Shown: positions 17,608 through 27,562 of the stretch, one piece after another | Numbering within the stretch: position 1 is the stretch's first letter | Layout of the letters: each line of letters begins with the position of its first letter | Assembly: GCA_035699745.1 (NCBI GenBank) | Contig: DASSPH010000022.1 | Location: 1-64,000, forward strand | DNA from: Vicinamibacterales bacterium | GTDB lineage: Bacteria > Acidobacteriota > Vicinamibacteria > Vicinamibacterales > 2-12-FULL-66-21 | DNA: 64,000 bases | Direction of reading: 5' to 3' | Notes under the pieces: model-generated | What the model saw: only the letters and a program-made list of their open reading frames with translations | Told to the model about the DNA's origin: nothing | The model's database searches: none | Program-made: the position numbers and the translations under genes

Positions 17608-18909
17608 TTACTGTAACCCGTCGTTCCTGTACACGACGTCGCCTCCGACAATCGTCGCCGCGACGGCGCCGCGCAGCCGCCAGCCGTCGAACGGCGTGTT
17701 CTTCGATTTGGAGCGCAGCGCCGCGGCGCTGATCGTCACCGGCGCGTCCGGCGCGAGGATGGTGACGTCCGCGGCGGCGCCGTCCGCCAGCGTTCCGCCC
17801 GGAAGCCGGAACACCCGTGCGGGATTGGTCGAGAGCAGCTCGATCGCCCGGGCCACACCGATGCGGCCGGCGTGGACGAGCCGATCGAACACGAGCGGCA
17901 CGCAGGTCTCCAGCCCGACGATGCCGAACGGCGCGCGATCGAACTCGACCAGCTTCTCGTCGGCGTGGTGCGGCGCGTGATCGGTGGCGATGACGTCGAC
18001 GCTGCCGTCGGCGATCCCCTCGAGCATGGCGTCACGGTCGGCGGCTTCGCGCAGCGGCGGATTCATCTTCACGTTGGTGTCGTAGCGGATCGGCGTTTCG
18101 AGCGCCTCGTCGGTGAGCACGAAATGATGCGGCGCGACCTCGCAGGTGACGTTGGTCAGGCCGCGCGCCTTGGCGGCGCGCACCGCGCGCAGCGACTGCC
18201 GGGCGCTCATGTGGCAGACGTGGTACGGCCCGCCGGTCAGCTCGGCGAGCGCGATGTCGCGCTCGACCATGATCGATTCGGCCACGCCCGGGATGCCGCG
18301 CAGCCCGAGCCGCGCCGCATGAAATCCTTCATGGGCGACGCCGTCCCCCTTGAGTGAGGGGTCTTCGCAGTGATTGACGATCGGCACGCCGAGCATGCCG
18401 GCGTACTCGAGCGCGCGGCGCATGAGCAGCGCGCTCGCCACCGGCCGGCCGTCGTCGGTGAACGCGACGCAGCCGGCGGCCTTCTGCGCCGCGAGCTCCG
18501 ACATCTGCTCGCCGCGCGACCCCAGCGACACCGCGCCGATCGGATACACGCGCGCCTGCTTCGCCTCGGCCGCCTTGCGCAGGATCAGCTCGGTGATGCC
18601 GGGGTGATCGTTCACCGGGTCCGTGTTGGGCATGCAGGCGACGGCGGTGAAACCGCCGGCGACGGCCGACGCGGTGCCGGTCGCGATCGTCTCCTTGTGC
18701 TCCTGCCCCGGCTCGCGCAGGTGCACGTGGATGTCGATCAATCCCGGCGCGACGATCCAGCCGCGCTGGATCTCGAACACCTGGGCGCCCTCCGCGGGCA
18801 GCGACCTGCCTATTCGAGCGACGCGGCCGTCCTCGATCAGCAGGTCGAACTCGCCATCACGTCCGGCGGCGGGATCGATCAGGCGTCCGCCCTTCAACAG
18901 CAGCTTCAT
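17608..18909 (-). CDS. pyrC: dihydroorotase
   Basis: A 433-residue zinc amidohydrolase that closes carbamoyl-aspartate to dihydroorotate. The metal motif DIHVHLREPG is near residue 58, the carboxylated-Lys/His region follows with NHCEDPSLK and CHMSA, and the catalytic ATDHAPHH is near residue 305. It is the long bacterial class I form (about 430 residues). It lies 46 bp after pyrB and belongs to the pyrR-pyrB-pyrC operon. Confidence 0.95.
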   Translation of the reverse strand: MKLLLKGGRLIDPAAGRDGEFDLLIEDGRVARIGRSLPAEGAQVFEIQRGWIVAPGLIDIHVHLREPGQEHKETIATGTASAVAGGFTAVACMPNTDPVNDHPGITELILRKAAEAKQARVYPIGAVSLGSRGEQMSELAAQKAAGCVAFTDDGRPVASALLMRRALEYAGMLGVPIVNHCEDPSLKGDGVAHEGFHAARLGLRGIPGVAESIMVERDIALAELTGGPYHVCHMSARQSLRAVRAAKARGLTNVTCEVAPHHFVLTDEALETPIRYDTNVKMNPPLREAADRDAMLEGIADGSVDVIATDHAPHHADEKLVEFDRAPFGIVGLETCVPLVFDRLVHAGRIGVARAIELLSTNPARVFRLPGGTLADGAAADVTILAPDAPVTISAAALRSKSKNTPFDGWRLRGAVAATIVGGDVVYRNDGLQ

Positions 18910-18955
18910 AGATTCTTCGCTTCACTCGCTCGCGTCTTCGTCTTTGCCTGCACCG

Positions 18956-19884
<929 letters not shown>

Positions 19885-19885
<1 letters not shown>

Positions 19886-20430
19886 CACGCCTCCACCTTG
19901 TCGTCGTCCAGCAGGACGCCGTCTTCTCCGTCGATTTCCTGCAGGCGGACCTGCACGCTCTGCCGGAGCGAGGTCGGCAGGTTCTTGCCGACGTAGTCCG
20001 CCTTGATCGGCAGCTCGCGATGGCCGCGGTCCACGAGCACGATCAGCTGAATCGAGCGCGGGCGGCCGAAGTCGATCAGCGCGTCGAGCGCCGAGCGGAT
20101 CGTGCGGCCGGTGTAGAGGACGTCGTCGACCAGCAGAATCCGCTTGTCGTCGATCGAGAACGGGATTTCGGTGCGCCGGACGACCGGCTGCGGCCCGACG
20201 GCATGACGCATCAGGTCGTCGCGGTACAGCGTGATGTCGAGCGCGCCGGTCGGGACCTCTTCGTGGTTGATCTCTTTCAGCGCGTGCGCGATACGGCGGG
20301 CCAGCGGGACACCGCGGGTGCGGATGCCGACCAGCGCCAGATCGCTGGTGCCCCGGTTGCGCTCGAGAATTTCGTGGGCGATTCGCGTGAGAGCGCGGGC
20401 CATGCGGTCCGCGTCCATGACTTGCGGCAT
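19885..20430 (-). CDS. pyrR: PyrR bifunctional pyr regulator/uracil phosphoribosyltransferase
   Basis: A 181-residue protein that binds pyr mRNA when UMP/UTP is high and has weak UPRTase activity. The PRPP loop [18 protein letters not shown] lies near residues 90-107 and the RNA-binding family pattern [11 protein letters not shown] near 60. It heads the pyrR-pyrB-pyrC run. A PyrR-binding hairpin overlaps its own Shine-Dalgarno region, implying autogenous control. Confidence 0.95.
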
Positions 20431-20436
20431 TCGTCG

Positions 20437-20466
20437 TCACCTCTTCGCGGCCTCGCGGGACCGCAG
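20437..20466 (-). promoter_or_regulatory. PyrR-binding RNA hairpin over the pyrR ribosome binding site
   Basis: On the minus strand the leader has a 6-bp stem GCGGTC / GGCCGC around the loop CCGCGA (20447-20464), followed at once by the Shine-Dalgarno stretch AAGAGGTG (20438-20445) and the ATG at 20430. The segment GGTCCCGCGAGGCC fits the GUCCnGnGAGGC core of known PyrR binding loops. No attenuator hairpin follows, so translational repression, as in mycobacteria, is the likely mode. A TATAGT -10-like box (20485-20490) would give a leader of about 50 nt. Confidence 0.7.
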
Positions 20467-20604
20467 TTAAAGAGTTCGATCGGAACTATATCACGCGCGC
20501 CGCCGGCATCACCGCGAGAACGCTGACGCGCGATCGGAGGCTCATCATTTCGCCCCGCTGGCGCGCAGGCACGCGTGGCGACCGGATGCGGAGGGACGAT
20601 CGAG

Positions 20605-21918
20605 TCAGCGTGGGATGCGGAATTCCGCGGGATCGCCGCCGATCGCGAGGCGGGTGCTCCCCGTCCAGGAGAACAGCGATCTCCCGGGGACGTACCCGTC
20701 GTCCAGGGTGAACACGCGGTTCACCCGCGTCAGCGTGACGGAGGCCGGGGCCGGCGACGGCGGCGCGTTCGGCCGGGGCGGCAGCGCGTGCGCGCTCAGG
20801 CGGACGGCGTCGGGTGCGCCGGCTCCCGCCGGCAGCGGCACGGCGCCGCGGAAACATCCGGTGCGGACGATGCGGAACTGCGGCAGGCCGCGATCCGACT
20901 CGAACCAGCGAACCTCGCCGGAGGCATCCTTCGCGCGCACCGCGAAGGCGACCGCCGCGTTCTGCAATTCCGTGCACGCCTCGACGAAGACGAAGCGGCG
21001 CGGGTCGGGGATGACGCCGGAGCCCGCCTCCGCCGATTCCGACAGCTTCTTCTCGCGTGCCATCTCCTTGGAGGCGAGCACGTGCGTCCAGGGATGCGCG
21101 TCCATCACGATCTCGCGCGACGCGTTCGTGAGGTCGAACCTGACCGGCGCCGGCGCGTAGCGGACGTCGGTCGGCCCGGACTCGCTGACCATGTTGTTGA
21201 TCGTCGAGACCCACTGCAGCGGATGCTGCGCTTCGTGCCGGCCGCGGAACGGCGGGACCTCGTGTCCGGGTCCCTGGAACTCCTCGGCGACCACCCTTCC
21301 CTGCGCGTCGACGGTCGCGCCGTAGGTGTACTCGATGTCGGTGGTGCGCCCCCAGGTCGCCATGAGGCGGTCGGTGGCGGTGCCGCCGTCTTCGTTGCTG
21401 AAGATCGTCGAATAGCGGAACTGGCGTCCCTGCGCCACCGGGACGATCTCGTACCACATGAAGATCGGCACGTCGGTGAACCTGCCGACCGTGTCCGGCC
21501 GGGCGTAGACGAATGGCGCCATCGCCTGCGCCAGGTGCTCATCCGAACCGGCGGCGATGACGTGGGTGTTCACGTCGGGCACGGACACCCTGCCGACGTC
21601 GCGCGCCGACAGCCCGGCGTCGAGGTGGACGAAGACGCGATGCGTCCCCGGCGTCACCGCGCCGAGTGTCAGCCGGTACTCCCACGTGCCGCTGCCGCGC
21701 GCGAGCACGACGTGCTGCGAGTAGCGTCCGTCGAACGACACGCGCAACACCGCGGCCTCGCGCCCTTCGACGCCCCAGTCGCAGCGCTCGCACGTGGCGC
21801 GCACGACGGCGATCGCTTCACCCGCCTGTTTCGCCTCGAACACGCGGTAGGCCAGCGGCGCGGCGTCCGGACCGGCCTGCGTGAACACCGTGATCAGCAG
21901 CAGCAGGAGCGCAGACAT
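20605..21918 (-). CDS. secreted hypothetical protein
   Basis: A 437-residue protein with signal peptide MSALLLLLITVFTQAG. The mature part is mostly beta-rich, with no catalytic motif I recognise; it contains MWYEIVPVAQGRQFRYSTIFSNEDGG and a Pro-rich linker (PPRPNAPPSPAPAS) before a final beta segment. A 7-bp inverted repeat (GCCGGAG-agtcta-CTCCGGC, 21919-21938) lies directly before the start codon. It follows the phosphodiesterase gene by 65 bp on the same strand. Function unknown. Confidence 0.6.
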   Translation of the reverse strand: MSALLLLLITVFTQAGPDAAPLAYRVFEAKQAGEAIAVVRATCERCDWGVEGREAAVLRVSFDGRYSQHVVLARGSGTWEYRLTLGAVTPGTHRVFVHLDAGLSARDVGRVSVPDVNTHVIAAGSDEHLAQAMAPFVYARPDTVGRFTDVPIFMWYEIVPVAQGRQFRYSTIFSNEDGGTATDRLMATWGRTTDIEYTYGATVDAQGRVVAEEFQGPGHEVPPFRGRHEAQHPLQWVSTINNMVSESGPTDVRYAPAPVRFDLTNASREIVMDAHPWTHVLASKEMAREKKLSESAEAGSGVIPDPRRFVFVEACTELQNAAVAFAVRAKDASGEVRWFESDRGLPQFRIVRTGCFRGAVPLPAGAGAPDAVRLSAHALPPRPNAPPSPAPASVTLTRVNRVFTLDDGYVPGRSLFSWTGSTRLAIGGDPAEFRIPR

Positions 21919-21983
21919 GCCGGAGAGTCTACTCCGGCCGGCGCCGTTGACGAGCGCTGCCGCCGCCGCGGCAGCGCCGCGCC

Positions 21984-23690
21984 CTACCGTCCATGCGAGG
22001 GGATGTAGGCGATCGGGTGCGCCGCCGTGAATCGCTCGTCGAACAGGTCGGCCCGGGCGAAGCCGTCCATGTCGCGGCCGATCGGCAGGCCGAGGTAATA
22101 GAGAATCGTCGGCGTCACGTCCACCACCGAGCCGCGCCGCCTGCGCCCCGGCGTCACCGACGAGCCGTACGCCAGGAGGAACCCGTCAGGGCCGTACTCA
22201 TGGGTCCCGCTGAACTCCGGATCCCGCAGCACGCGGGCGGCGGCGTGCTTGACCGGACCCACCGGCTGCATCCCGAAGCCCGAGACGACGAGCAGCAGAT
22301 CGCCTGGCGCGAGCCGTTCGACGGCGGCCCCGATCTCGCCGTCGACGTAGGCGTAGTAGCGATCCATCAGCGGCCCGAAGCGCTCGCGTTCGGCGGCGGT
22401 GACGTCGCCGAACCCGCTGCCCTCGGCGTACCGCAGGTAGACGTGGCTGGCGGCGTCGATGGCCTGGTACCGGATCGCTTCCACTTCCACCGGTGTGGTC
22501 GCCCGGATCTCGCGCGCCGCGCGCGCGTACGCTTCGTCGCGCCGTGCCGACGCCGCGACCGCGTCCGCCGCCGCGGAACCGTTGGCGTTGAACGCCTCGC
22601 GGGCGACCGCGACGATCTCGTCGGGGTACGCGGCGCGGCCGTCGAACTCGAACATCGATCCGACCATCTGGTGGAACCGATCCGTGACCATGAAGCCGGT
22701 CAGCGGCTGCGCCGGATACGTCAGCGGCCAGCGGACGACGCCGGCGCTGATGCCGTAGTCGCCGAGGATGCTCCACAGCGGCCGGGCGCGCCACGCCGCC
22801 GAGGTGTTGGGCCGGTCCTGGACGACCCCGAGCCGCACCAGGACGTGCGAGAAACAATGCGCCGGCAGCAGATCCACGGCGCGGTGATCGCCCGGAGCGA
22901 AATAGGAGGAGGCCGAGCGCACGCCGTTCTTCGACGGATACATGCCGGTGGCCACCGCGGCCCACACCGGATCCGGCTGCGTGGGCCGGATCGTCGCCAG
23001 GTCCATCGACGCGCCGGCGTCGAGCAGCCGGCCGAAGTTCGGCAGCCGCGCCGCCGCGACGCGCGGCCACACGTACTCCAGGGACGCGCCGTCGAGGAGC
23101 AGCAGGATGATGCGCGCGGTCGCACGCGGCGGCGCCGTCGCGAGCGCGACGCGGCGGGCACCGAGCGGCGGTTCGCCGCCGGCGCCGCGCGCCGCGATCG
23201 GCAGCGCCAGCGACCCGGTGATCGCGATCGCCAGCAGAGCCGCGCCGACGCGGCTGCCCCGCCGTCCCGACGAGTAATGCGCAACCGCGATGCCCAGCAG
23301 CACCACCGCCGCCACGGTGGTCGCCCCTGCCCCGAACGCAAACCGCCGCGCCGCCGCTTCGTCGAAGACGTACGGAAAGCCGCGAAGGTTGAGCCACATC
23401 AGCAGCGAGGCGACCGCCGCCGCCGTCGCCGACAGCCAGGCGAGCAGACGCACGCTGATCCAGCCCGGCGAGAACGCGCCGAAGCTCACGAACTCGCGCA
23501 GCAGCATCACGACGTAGAACACCAGCGCCAGATGCACGCCGTAGAAGCCGGCGAGCGTCAGGTACCACCGCCACACGCTGCCGGATGCGAGCGGCACCTG
23601 CGGATTCAACTGCAGCAGCAGAATCGTGAGGTAGGCGGCGCCGAGCGCTCCGGCGAGCAGCGCGTTGGTCAGCATCCGCAGGAAGCGCAT
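21984..23690 (-). CDS. membrane-anchored alkaline-phosphatase superfamily (type I phosphodiesterase) protein
   Basis: A 568-residue protein with about five N-terminal membrane helices (residues 1-165) and a C-terminal phosphodiesterase/nucleotide pyrophosphatase-like domain. The latter begins ARIILLLLDGASLEYV (the LD metal site), continues with PTQPDPVWAAVATGMYPSKNG, where a Thr or Ser in this segment may be the nucleophile, and ends with a degenerate metal region (LLVVSGFGMQP in place of the usual SDHG). The altered last motif makes hydrolase activity uncertain. It is divergent from pyrK across 23 bp. Confidence 0.75.
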   Translation of the reverse strand: MRFLRMLTNALLAGALGAAYLTILLLQLNPQVPLASGSVWRWYLTLAGFYGVHLALVFYVVMLLREFVSFGAFSPGWISVRLLAWLSATAAAVASLLMWLNLRGFPYVFDEAAARRFAFGAGATTVAAVVLLGIAVAHYSSGRRGSRVGAALLAIAITGSLALPIAARGAGGEPPLGARRVALATAPPRATARIILLLLDGASLEYVWPRVAAARLPNFGRLLDAGASMDLATIRPTQPDPVWAAVATGMYPSKNGVRSASSYFAPGDHRAVDLLPAHCFSHVLVRLGVVQDRPNTSAAWRARPLWSILGDYGISAGVVRWPLTYPAQPLTGFMVTDRFHQMVGSMFEFDGRAAYPDEIVAVAREAFNANGSAAADAVAASARRDEAYARAAREIRATTPVEVEAIRYQAIDAASHVYLRYAEGSGFGDVTAAERERFGPLMDRYYAYVDGEIGAAVERLAPGDLLLVVSGFGMQPVGPVKHAAARVLRDPEFSGTHEYGPDGFLLAYGSSVTPGRRRRGSVVDVTPTILYYLGLPIGRDMDGFARADLFDERFTAAHPIAYIPSHGR

Positions 23691-23713
23691 CGGGCCAAGT
23701 GTATACTTCGCTC

Positions 23714-24556
23714 ATGCCCGTGGACATCGACGCCGCGGTGATCGCCAACCGTCGGTTGTCGGCGGACTACAACGTGCTCGCGCTCGCCGCTCCGCAGATC
23801 GCCGCCGCGGCGCGCCCCGGCCAGTTCGTCATGATCAAGACGTCGGGCGGCCCCATGTTGAGCGGCGCGCCGCTGCTCCGCCGCCCGTTCTCGATCTTCG
23901 AAATCCTCCGCGACGACGCCGGCGCGCCGAGCGGCGTCTCGATCTTCAACAAGCGCATCGGCACCGGAACGGCGCAGCTCGCGCGGGTGGAAGCGGGCAC
24001 GCGTCTGCCGCTGCTCGGCCCGCTCGGCCGTCCGTTCGAGCCCGTCGATCCGCCGGCCGAAGCGTGGATGGTCGCCGGCGGCGTGGGTCTCGCCCCCTTC
24101 GTCACGCTCGGCGCCGCCCTCGCGGCGCGCGGCACGCGCACGACACTCTTCTACGGCGCCCGCCGCGCGGAAGAGCTCTACTGCCTGGAGCTCTTCGAGG
24201 CGCTCGGCGCCTCGATCGTGCTGAGCACCGAGGACGGCAGCCGCGGCACCCGCGGGCGCATCACGGTGCCGCTCGCCGACGCGCTCGACGCGCGGCCGCT
24301 CGGCAATCCGGTCAAGCTGTACGTCTGCGGCCCGACGCCGATGATGCGCGCCTGCGCGCGGCTGGCCCACCGGCACGGCCGCGCCTGCGACGTCTCGCTC
24401 GAGCAGGTGATGGGCTGCGGCCTCGGCGGCTGCTACAGCTGCGTCGTCCTCGCCGCGGGCGCCGACGGCGGCGCACCGCATCACACCCGAACCTGCATCG
24501 ACGGTCCCGTGTTCGACGCGCAACGGATCGTGTGGGACGCGCTGGCCGGCCATTGA
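23714..24556 (+). CDS. pyrK: dihydroorotate dehydrogenase electron transfer subunit
   Basis: A 280-residue flavin/FeS protein that passes electrons from PyrD to NAD+. The FAD domain has RRPFSIFE (about residue 58), the NAD domain GGVGLAPF, and the C-terminal [2Fe-2S] cysteines are in CGLGGCYSC plus a distal Cys in TRTCIDGP. It precedes pyrD by 25 bp and pyrF overlaps pyrD, giving a pyrKDF operon. Confidence 0.94.
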   Translation: MPVDIDAAVIANRRLSADYNVLALAAPQIAAAARPGQFVMIKTSGGPMLSGAPLLRRPFSIFEILRDDAGAPSGVSIFNKRIGTGTAQLARVEAGTRLPLLGPLGRPFEPVDPPAEAWMVAGGVGLAPFVTLGAALAARGTRTTLFYGARRAEELYCLELFEALGASIVLSTEDGSRGTRGRITVPLADALDARPLGNPVKLYVCGPTPMMRACARLAHRHGRACDVSLEQVMGCGLGGCYSCVVLAAGADGGAPHHTRTCIDGPVFDAQRIVWDALAGH

Positions 24557-24581
24557 GGACTGCGCCGCCGCATCGAACGTG

Positions 24582-25520
24582 ATGGATCTCTCGCTCCAGA
24601 TCGGTTCGCTCTCGCTCGCCAACCCGCTCATCGCCGCCAGCGGCTGCTTCGGCTACGGCGTCGAGTACGCGGACGTCGTCGACCTCTCGTCGCTCGGCGG
24701 CGTGGCGGTGAAGGGGCTGTTTCTCTCCCCGCGCGAAGGACACCCCCCGCCCCGCATCGTCGAGACGCCGTCCGGGATGCTGAACGCCATCGGGCTGCAG
24801 GGGATCGGCGTGCACCGCTTCATTGCCGAGCGGCTGCCGGAGCTGCGCGAGCGCCGCGCCATCGTCGTGGTCAACATCTGCGGCACCACGCTGGACGAGT
24901 ATGTCGAGGTCGCGCGGATCCTCTCCGACGTCGAGGGGGTGCACGCGCTCGAGCTGAACATCTCGTGTCCGAACATCAAGGAGGGGGGCATCACCTTCGG
25001 CTGCAGCCTGCCGGGAACGCACGACGTCGTCGGCGCGGTCAGGAAGGTGACATCGCTCCCGGTCATTCCCAAGCTGACGCCGAACGTCACCGACGTGTCG
25101 TCGTTCGCGAAAGCCGCCGAGGACGCCGGCGCCGACGCGATCTCGCTGGTCAATACGTTTCTGGCGATGGCGATCGACGTGCACACCAGGCGGCCGAAGC
25201 TGACCAACATCGTCGGCGGCCTCAGCGGCCCGGCGATCCGGCCGATCGCCGTCCGCATGGTCTACGAATGCCGGCGGGCCGTGAAGATTCCGATCGTCGG
25301 CATGGGCGGCATCGCCACGGCCGACGACGTGCTCGAGTTCATGATTGCCGGCGCCAATGCCGTGCAGGTGGGGACCATGAACTTCGTCGACCCGTTCATC
25401 TGGGGCAAGCTGCTCGACGGCATCCGCGCCTACATGACGCAGCACTCGATCGCGCGGCTCCAGGACATCGTCGGCACCGTCGACACGAGCACGCGCGAGC
25501 AGGCGTGGATCTCGACGTGA
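24582..25520 (+). CDS. pyrD: dihydroorotate dehydrogenase, class 1B
   Basis: A 312-residue FMN enzyme oxidising dihydroorotate to orotate. The catalytic Cys is in LNISCPNIKEGG (about residue 130), FMN-binding segments are IPIVGMGGI and NAVQVGTMNF. Class 1B is supported by the adjacent pyrK. An in-frame GTG lies directly before the ATG; I take the ATG. Confidence 0.96.
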   Translation: MDLSLQIGSLSLANPLIAASGCFGYGVEYADVVDLSSLGGVAVKGLFLSPREGHPPPRIVETPSGMLNAIGLQGIGVHRFIAERLPELRERRAIVVVNICGTTLDEYVEVARILSDVEGVHALELNISCPNIKEGGITFGCSLPGTHDVVGAVRKVTSLPVIPKLTPNVTDVSSFAKAAEDAGADAISLVNTFLAMAIDVHTRRPKLTNIVGGLSGPAIRPIAVRMVYECRRAVKIPIVGMGGIATADDVLEFMIAGANAVQVGTMNFVDPFIWGKLLDGIRAYMTQHSIARLQDIVGTVDTSTREQAWIST

Positions 25521-26227
25521 AAGAGAAGATCCTGGTGGCGCTCGACGTCGAGTCCGGCGCCGAGGCGCTGCGCCTGGCGGACACGCTGCGCGACGTCGTC
25601 GGCGGCTTCAAGATCGGAAGCCGCCTGTTCACTTCGGCGGGTCCGGCAATCGTCCGCACGCTCACGGCACGCGGCGACCGCGTCTTCCTGGACCTCAAGT
25701 TCCACGACATCCCCAACACGGTGGCGACCGCGGTGGCGGCGGCGGCGGAGCTGGGCGTGTGGATGGTCAACGTGCACGCCTCGGGCGGCGGCGCCATGAT
25801 GCGCGCCGCGCGTGCCGCGGCGCACGAGACCGCGGCGCGGCGGAACGCGGCGGCACCGCTGGTCATCGCGGTGACGGTGCTGACCAGCATGAACCAGGCG
25901 GCGCTCACCGAAACCGGCGTCGCGATCGAGCTGATGGATCAGGTGCTGCGGCTGGCAGAGCTCACGAGGGACGCCGGCCTCGACGGCGTCGTCGCCTCGC
26001 CGCGCGAAACGGCGGCGATCCGGCGCCGCTGCGGCCCGGACTTCGCCGTCGTGACGCCCGGCATCCGCGGCGGGGCGGCGGATGCGGCGAAAGGGGATCA
26101 GGAACGGACGATGAGCCCCGCCGAGGCTGTCGCGGCGGGGGCGAGTTACCTGGTGGTCGGCCGGCCGATCATCGCGGCGGCCGATCCGCGTGCCGCGGCG
26201 ATCAGGATCGCGGCTACTTCGCCGTGA
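25517..26227 (+). CDS. pyrF: orotidine 5'-phosphate decarboxylase
   Basis: A 236-residue TIM-barrel enzyme that makes UMP from OMP. The catalytic motif DLKFHDIPNT lies near residues 58-67, with ALDVESGAEAL at the start and VVGRPI at the phosphate-binding end. The GTG start overlaps the pyrD stop in a GTGA overlap. Its 3' end overlaps the convergent pal gene by 14 bp. Confidence 0.95.
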   Translation: MKEKILVALDVESGAEALRLADTLRDVVGGFKIGSRLFTSAGPAIVRTLTARGDRVFLDLKFHDIPNTVATAVAAAAELGVWMVNVHASGGGAMMRAARAAAHETAARRNAAAPLVIAVTVLTSMNQAALTETGVAIELMDQVLRLAELTRDAGLDGVVASPRETAAIRRRCGPDFAVVTPGIRGGAADAAKGDQERTMSPAEAVAAGASYLVVGRPIIAAADPRAAAIRIAATSP

Positions 26228-26780
26228 CGACGAAGTGACCGCGCCGGTTCTGCTGCCAGCAGCCCTCGTTCTCCTCGGTGCAGAACGGCGATTCCTTGCC
26301 CTTGCTGACGATCTGGATGCGGTTCGCGGCGACGCCGAGGCTCACCAGATAGTCGCGCACCGCGGCGGCGCGGCGCTCGCCGAGCGCCAGGTTGTATTCG
26401 GCGGTGCCCCGCGAGTCGGCGTGCCCCTCGATCATGATCTTCGCCGGCCAGCGCTTCAGCCACTCGCTGTTCTTCTGCAGCACCGGTCGCGCCGCGTCGT
26501 TGAGCTGGGCCGAGTCCAGCTCGAAGAAGACCGGCGCCAGCTCGCGGCTGAGATCGTCGAGCGTCTTGCTGCCGTAGATTTCCTCGTCGCTCGGGGTGCG
26601 CGTCGGCGCCGGCGCCGGGGCGGGCGGCGGCGGGGGAGGAGCAGCGGGCGTGGTGCGCGGTGCCTCGGCCGCGGGCGGCGGGGGCGCCGGCGCGGCGGCC
26701 GGCTTCTTCTTGCCGCAAGCGCTCACACCGATCGTGAGCGCAAGCGCGATGACGCCCGTGACGCGAACTCCTCGATTCAT
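26214..26780 (-). CDS. pal: Pal/OmpA-domain lipoprotein
   Basis: A 188-residue protein with a lipoprotein signal (MNRGVRV to VSAC, Cys near residue 22), a Pro/Ala-rich linker to about residue 65, then an OmpA-like peptidoglycan-binding domain with the typical GHADSRGTAEYNLALGERRA (about residues 120-140). It should anchor the outer membrane to peptidoglycan. The rest of the Tol system is not in the window. An unusual Cys pair (CTEENEGC) sits near the C-terminus. Confidence 0.88.
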   Translation of the reverse strand: MNRGVRVTGVIALALTIGVSACGKKKPAAAPAPPPPAAEAPRTTPAAPPPPPPAPAPAPTRTPSDEEIYGSKTLDDLSRELAPVFFELDSAQLNDAARPVLQKNSEWLKRWPAKIMIEGHADSRGTAEYNLALGERRAAAVRDYLVSLGVAANRIQIVSKGKESPFCTEENEGCWQQNRRGHFVVTAK

Positions 26781-26827
26781 TTCAGTCTCCTGCGCACAAT
26801 ATAGAATCGCGAAAAAAGCTTAACACG

Positions 26828-27562
26828 ATGGATCGACTGCTCGAAGCCACCGCGCGCGCCGAACGCGATCATTTCTGGTTCCGCGGCTTCCGCCGCTTCA
26901 TGGAGCCGCTGCTCGCCGGCATCGCGAGCGGCCGCCGCATCGAAATCCTCGACTGCGGCTGCGGCACCGGGCACAACCTGCAGATGCTCCGGCGATACGG
27001 CCGTGCATACGGTATCGACCTGACATGGTCCGGACTTCAGTACGCACACCGGCAGGGGGAGAAAAAGGTCGCGCAGGCCACCGTCGGCGCACTCCCGGCG
27101 CCCGGCGCGAGATTCGATCTGGTGACGTCGTTCGACGTGCTCTACGGACTGCCCGAGGACGTGGAGACGGCGGCGATTGCCGAGATGATGCGCGTGCTGA
27201 AGCCCGGGGGCTGGGCGATCGTCAACGTCGCCGCGCTGCCGTGGCTGCGCGGCAATCATTCGGTGCTCGGCGGCGAGCTCCGCCGCTACCGCCGTCGGGA
27301 GCTGCGGGACAAGCTGGAGCGCGCAGGGTTCCGCGTGACGCGGACCAGCTACACCAATTTCTCGATCTTCCCGCTGGTCGCCGCCGTGCGGGTGAAGCAG
27401 CGGTTCAGCGGGCACGTCGAGTCGGACGCGGAGATTACCGTGCCGGCGGCACCCGTCAATGCGGCGTTGTCTGCCCTGCTGTCACTCGAAGCCGCCGCCC
27501 TCCGCGTCGTCAACATGCCGATCGGCAGCTCGGTCATGGCGGTGGCGCAGAAACCCTATTGA
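26828..27562 (+). CDS. class I SAM-dependent methyltransferase
   Basis: A 244-residue protein with the SAM-binding motif ILDCGCGTGHNLQ (residues 39-51), DLVTSFDVLYGLPED and MMRVLKPGGWAIVNV. The N-terminus EARDHFWF-type pattern (AERDHFWFRGFRRF) is common in methyltransferases of glycan or lipid pathways. Substrate unknown. Its 3' end overlaps the convergent membrane glycosyltransferase gene by 7 bp. Confidence 0.85.
   Translation: MDRLLEATARAERDHFWFRGFRRFMEPLLAGIASGRRIEILDCGCGTGHNLQMLRRYGRAYGIDLTWSGLQYAHRQGEKKVAQATVGALPAPGARFDLVTSFDVLYGLPEDVETAAIAEMMRVLKPGGWAIVNVAALPWLRGNHSVLGGELRRYRRRELRDKLERAGFRVTRTSYTNFSIFPLVAAVRVKQRFSGHVESDAEITVPAAPVNAALSALLSLEAAALRVVNMPIGSSVMAVAQKPY

Noticed and set aside
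23691-23713. Short gap before pyrK as a PyrR site
   Set aside because: Only a TATACT-like box is visible; no PyrR-type hairpin.
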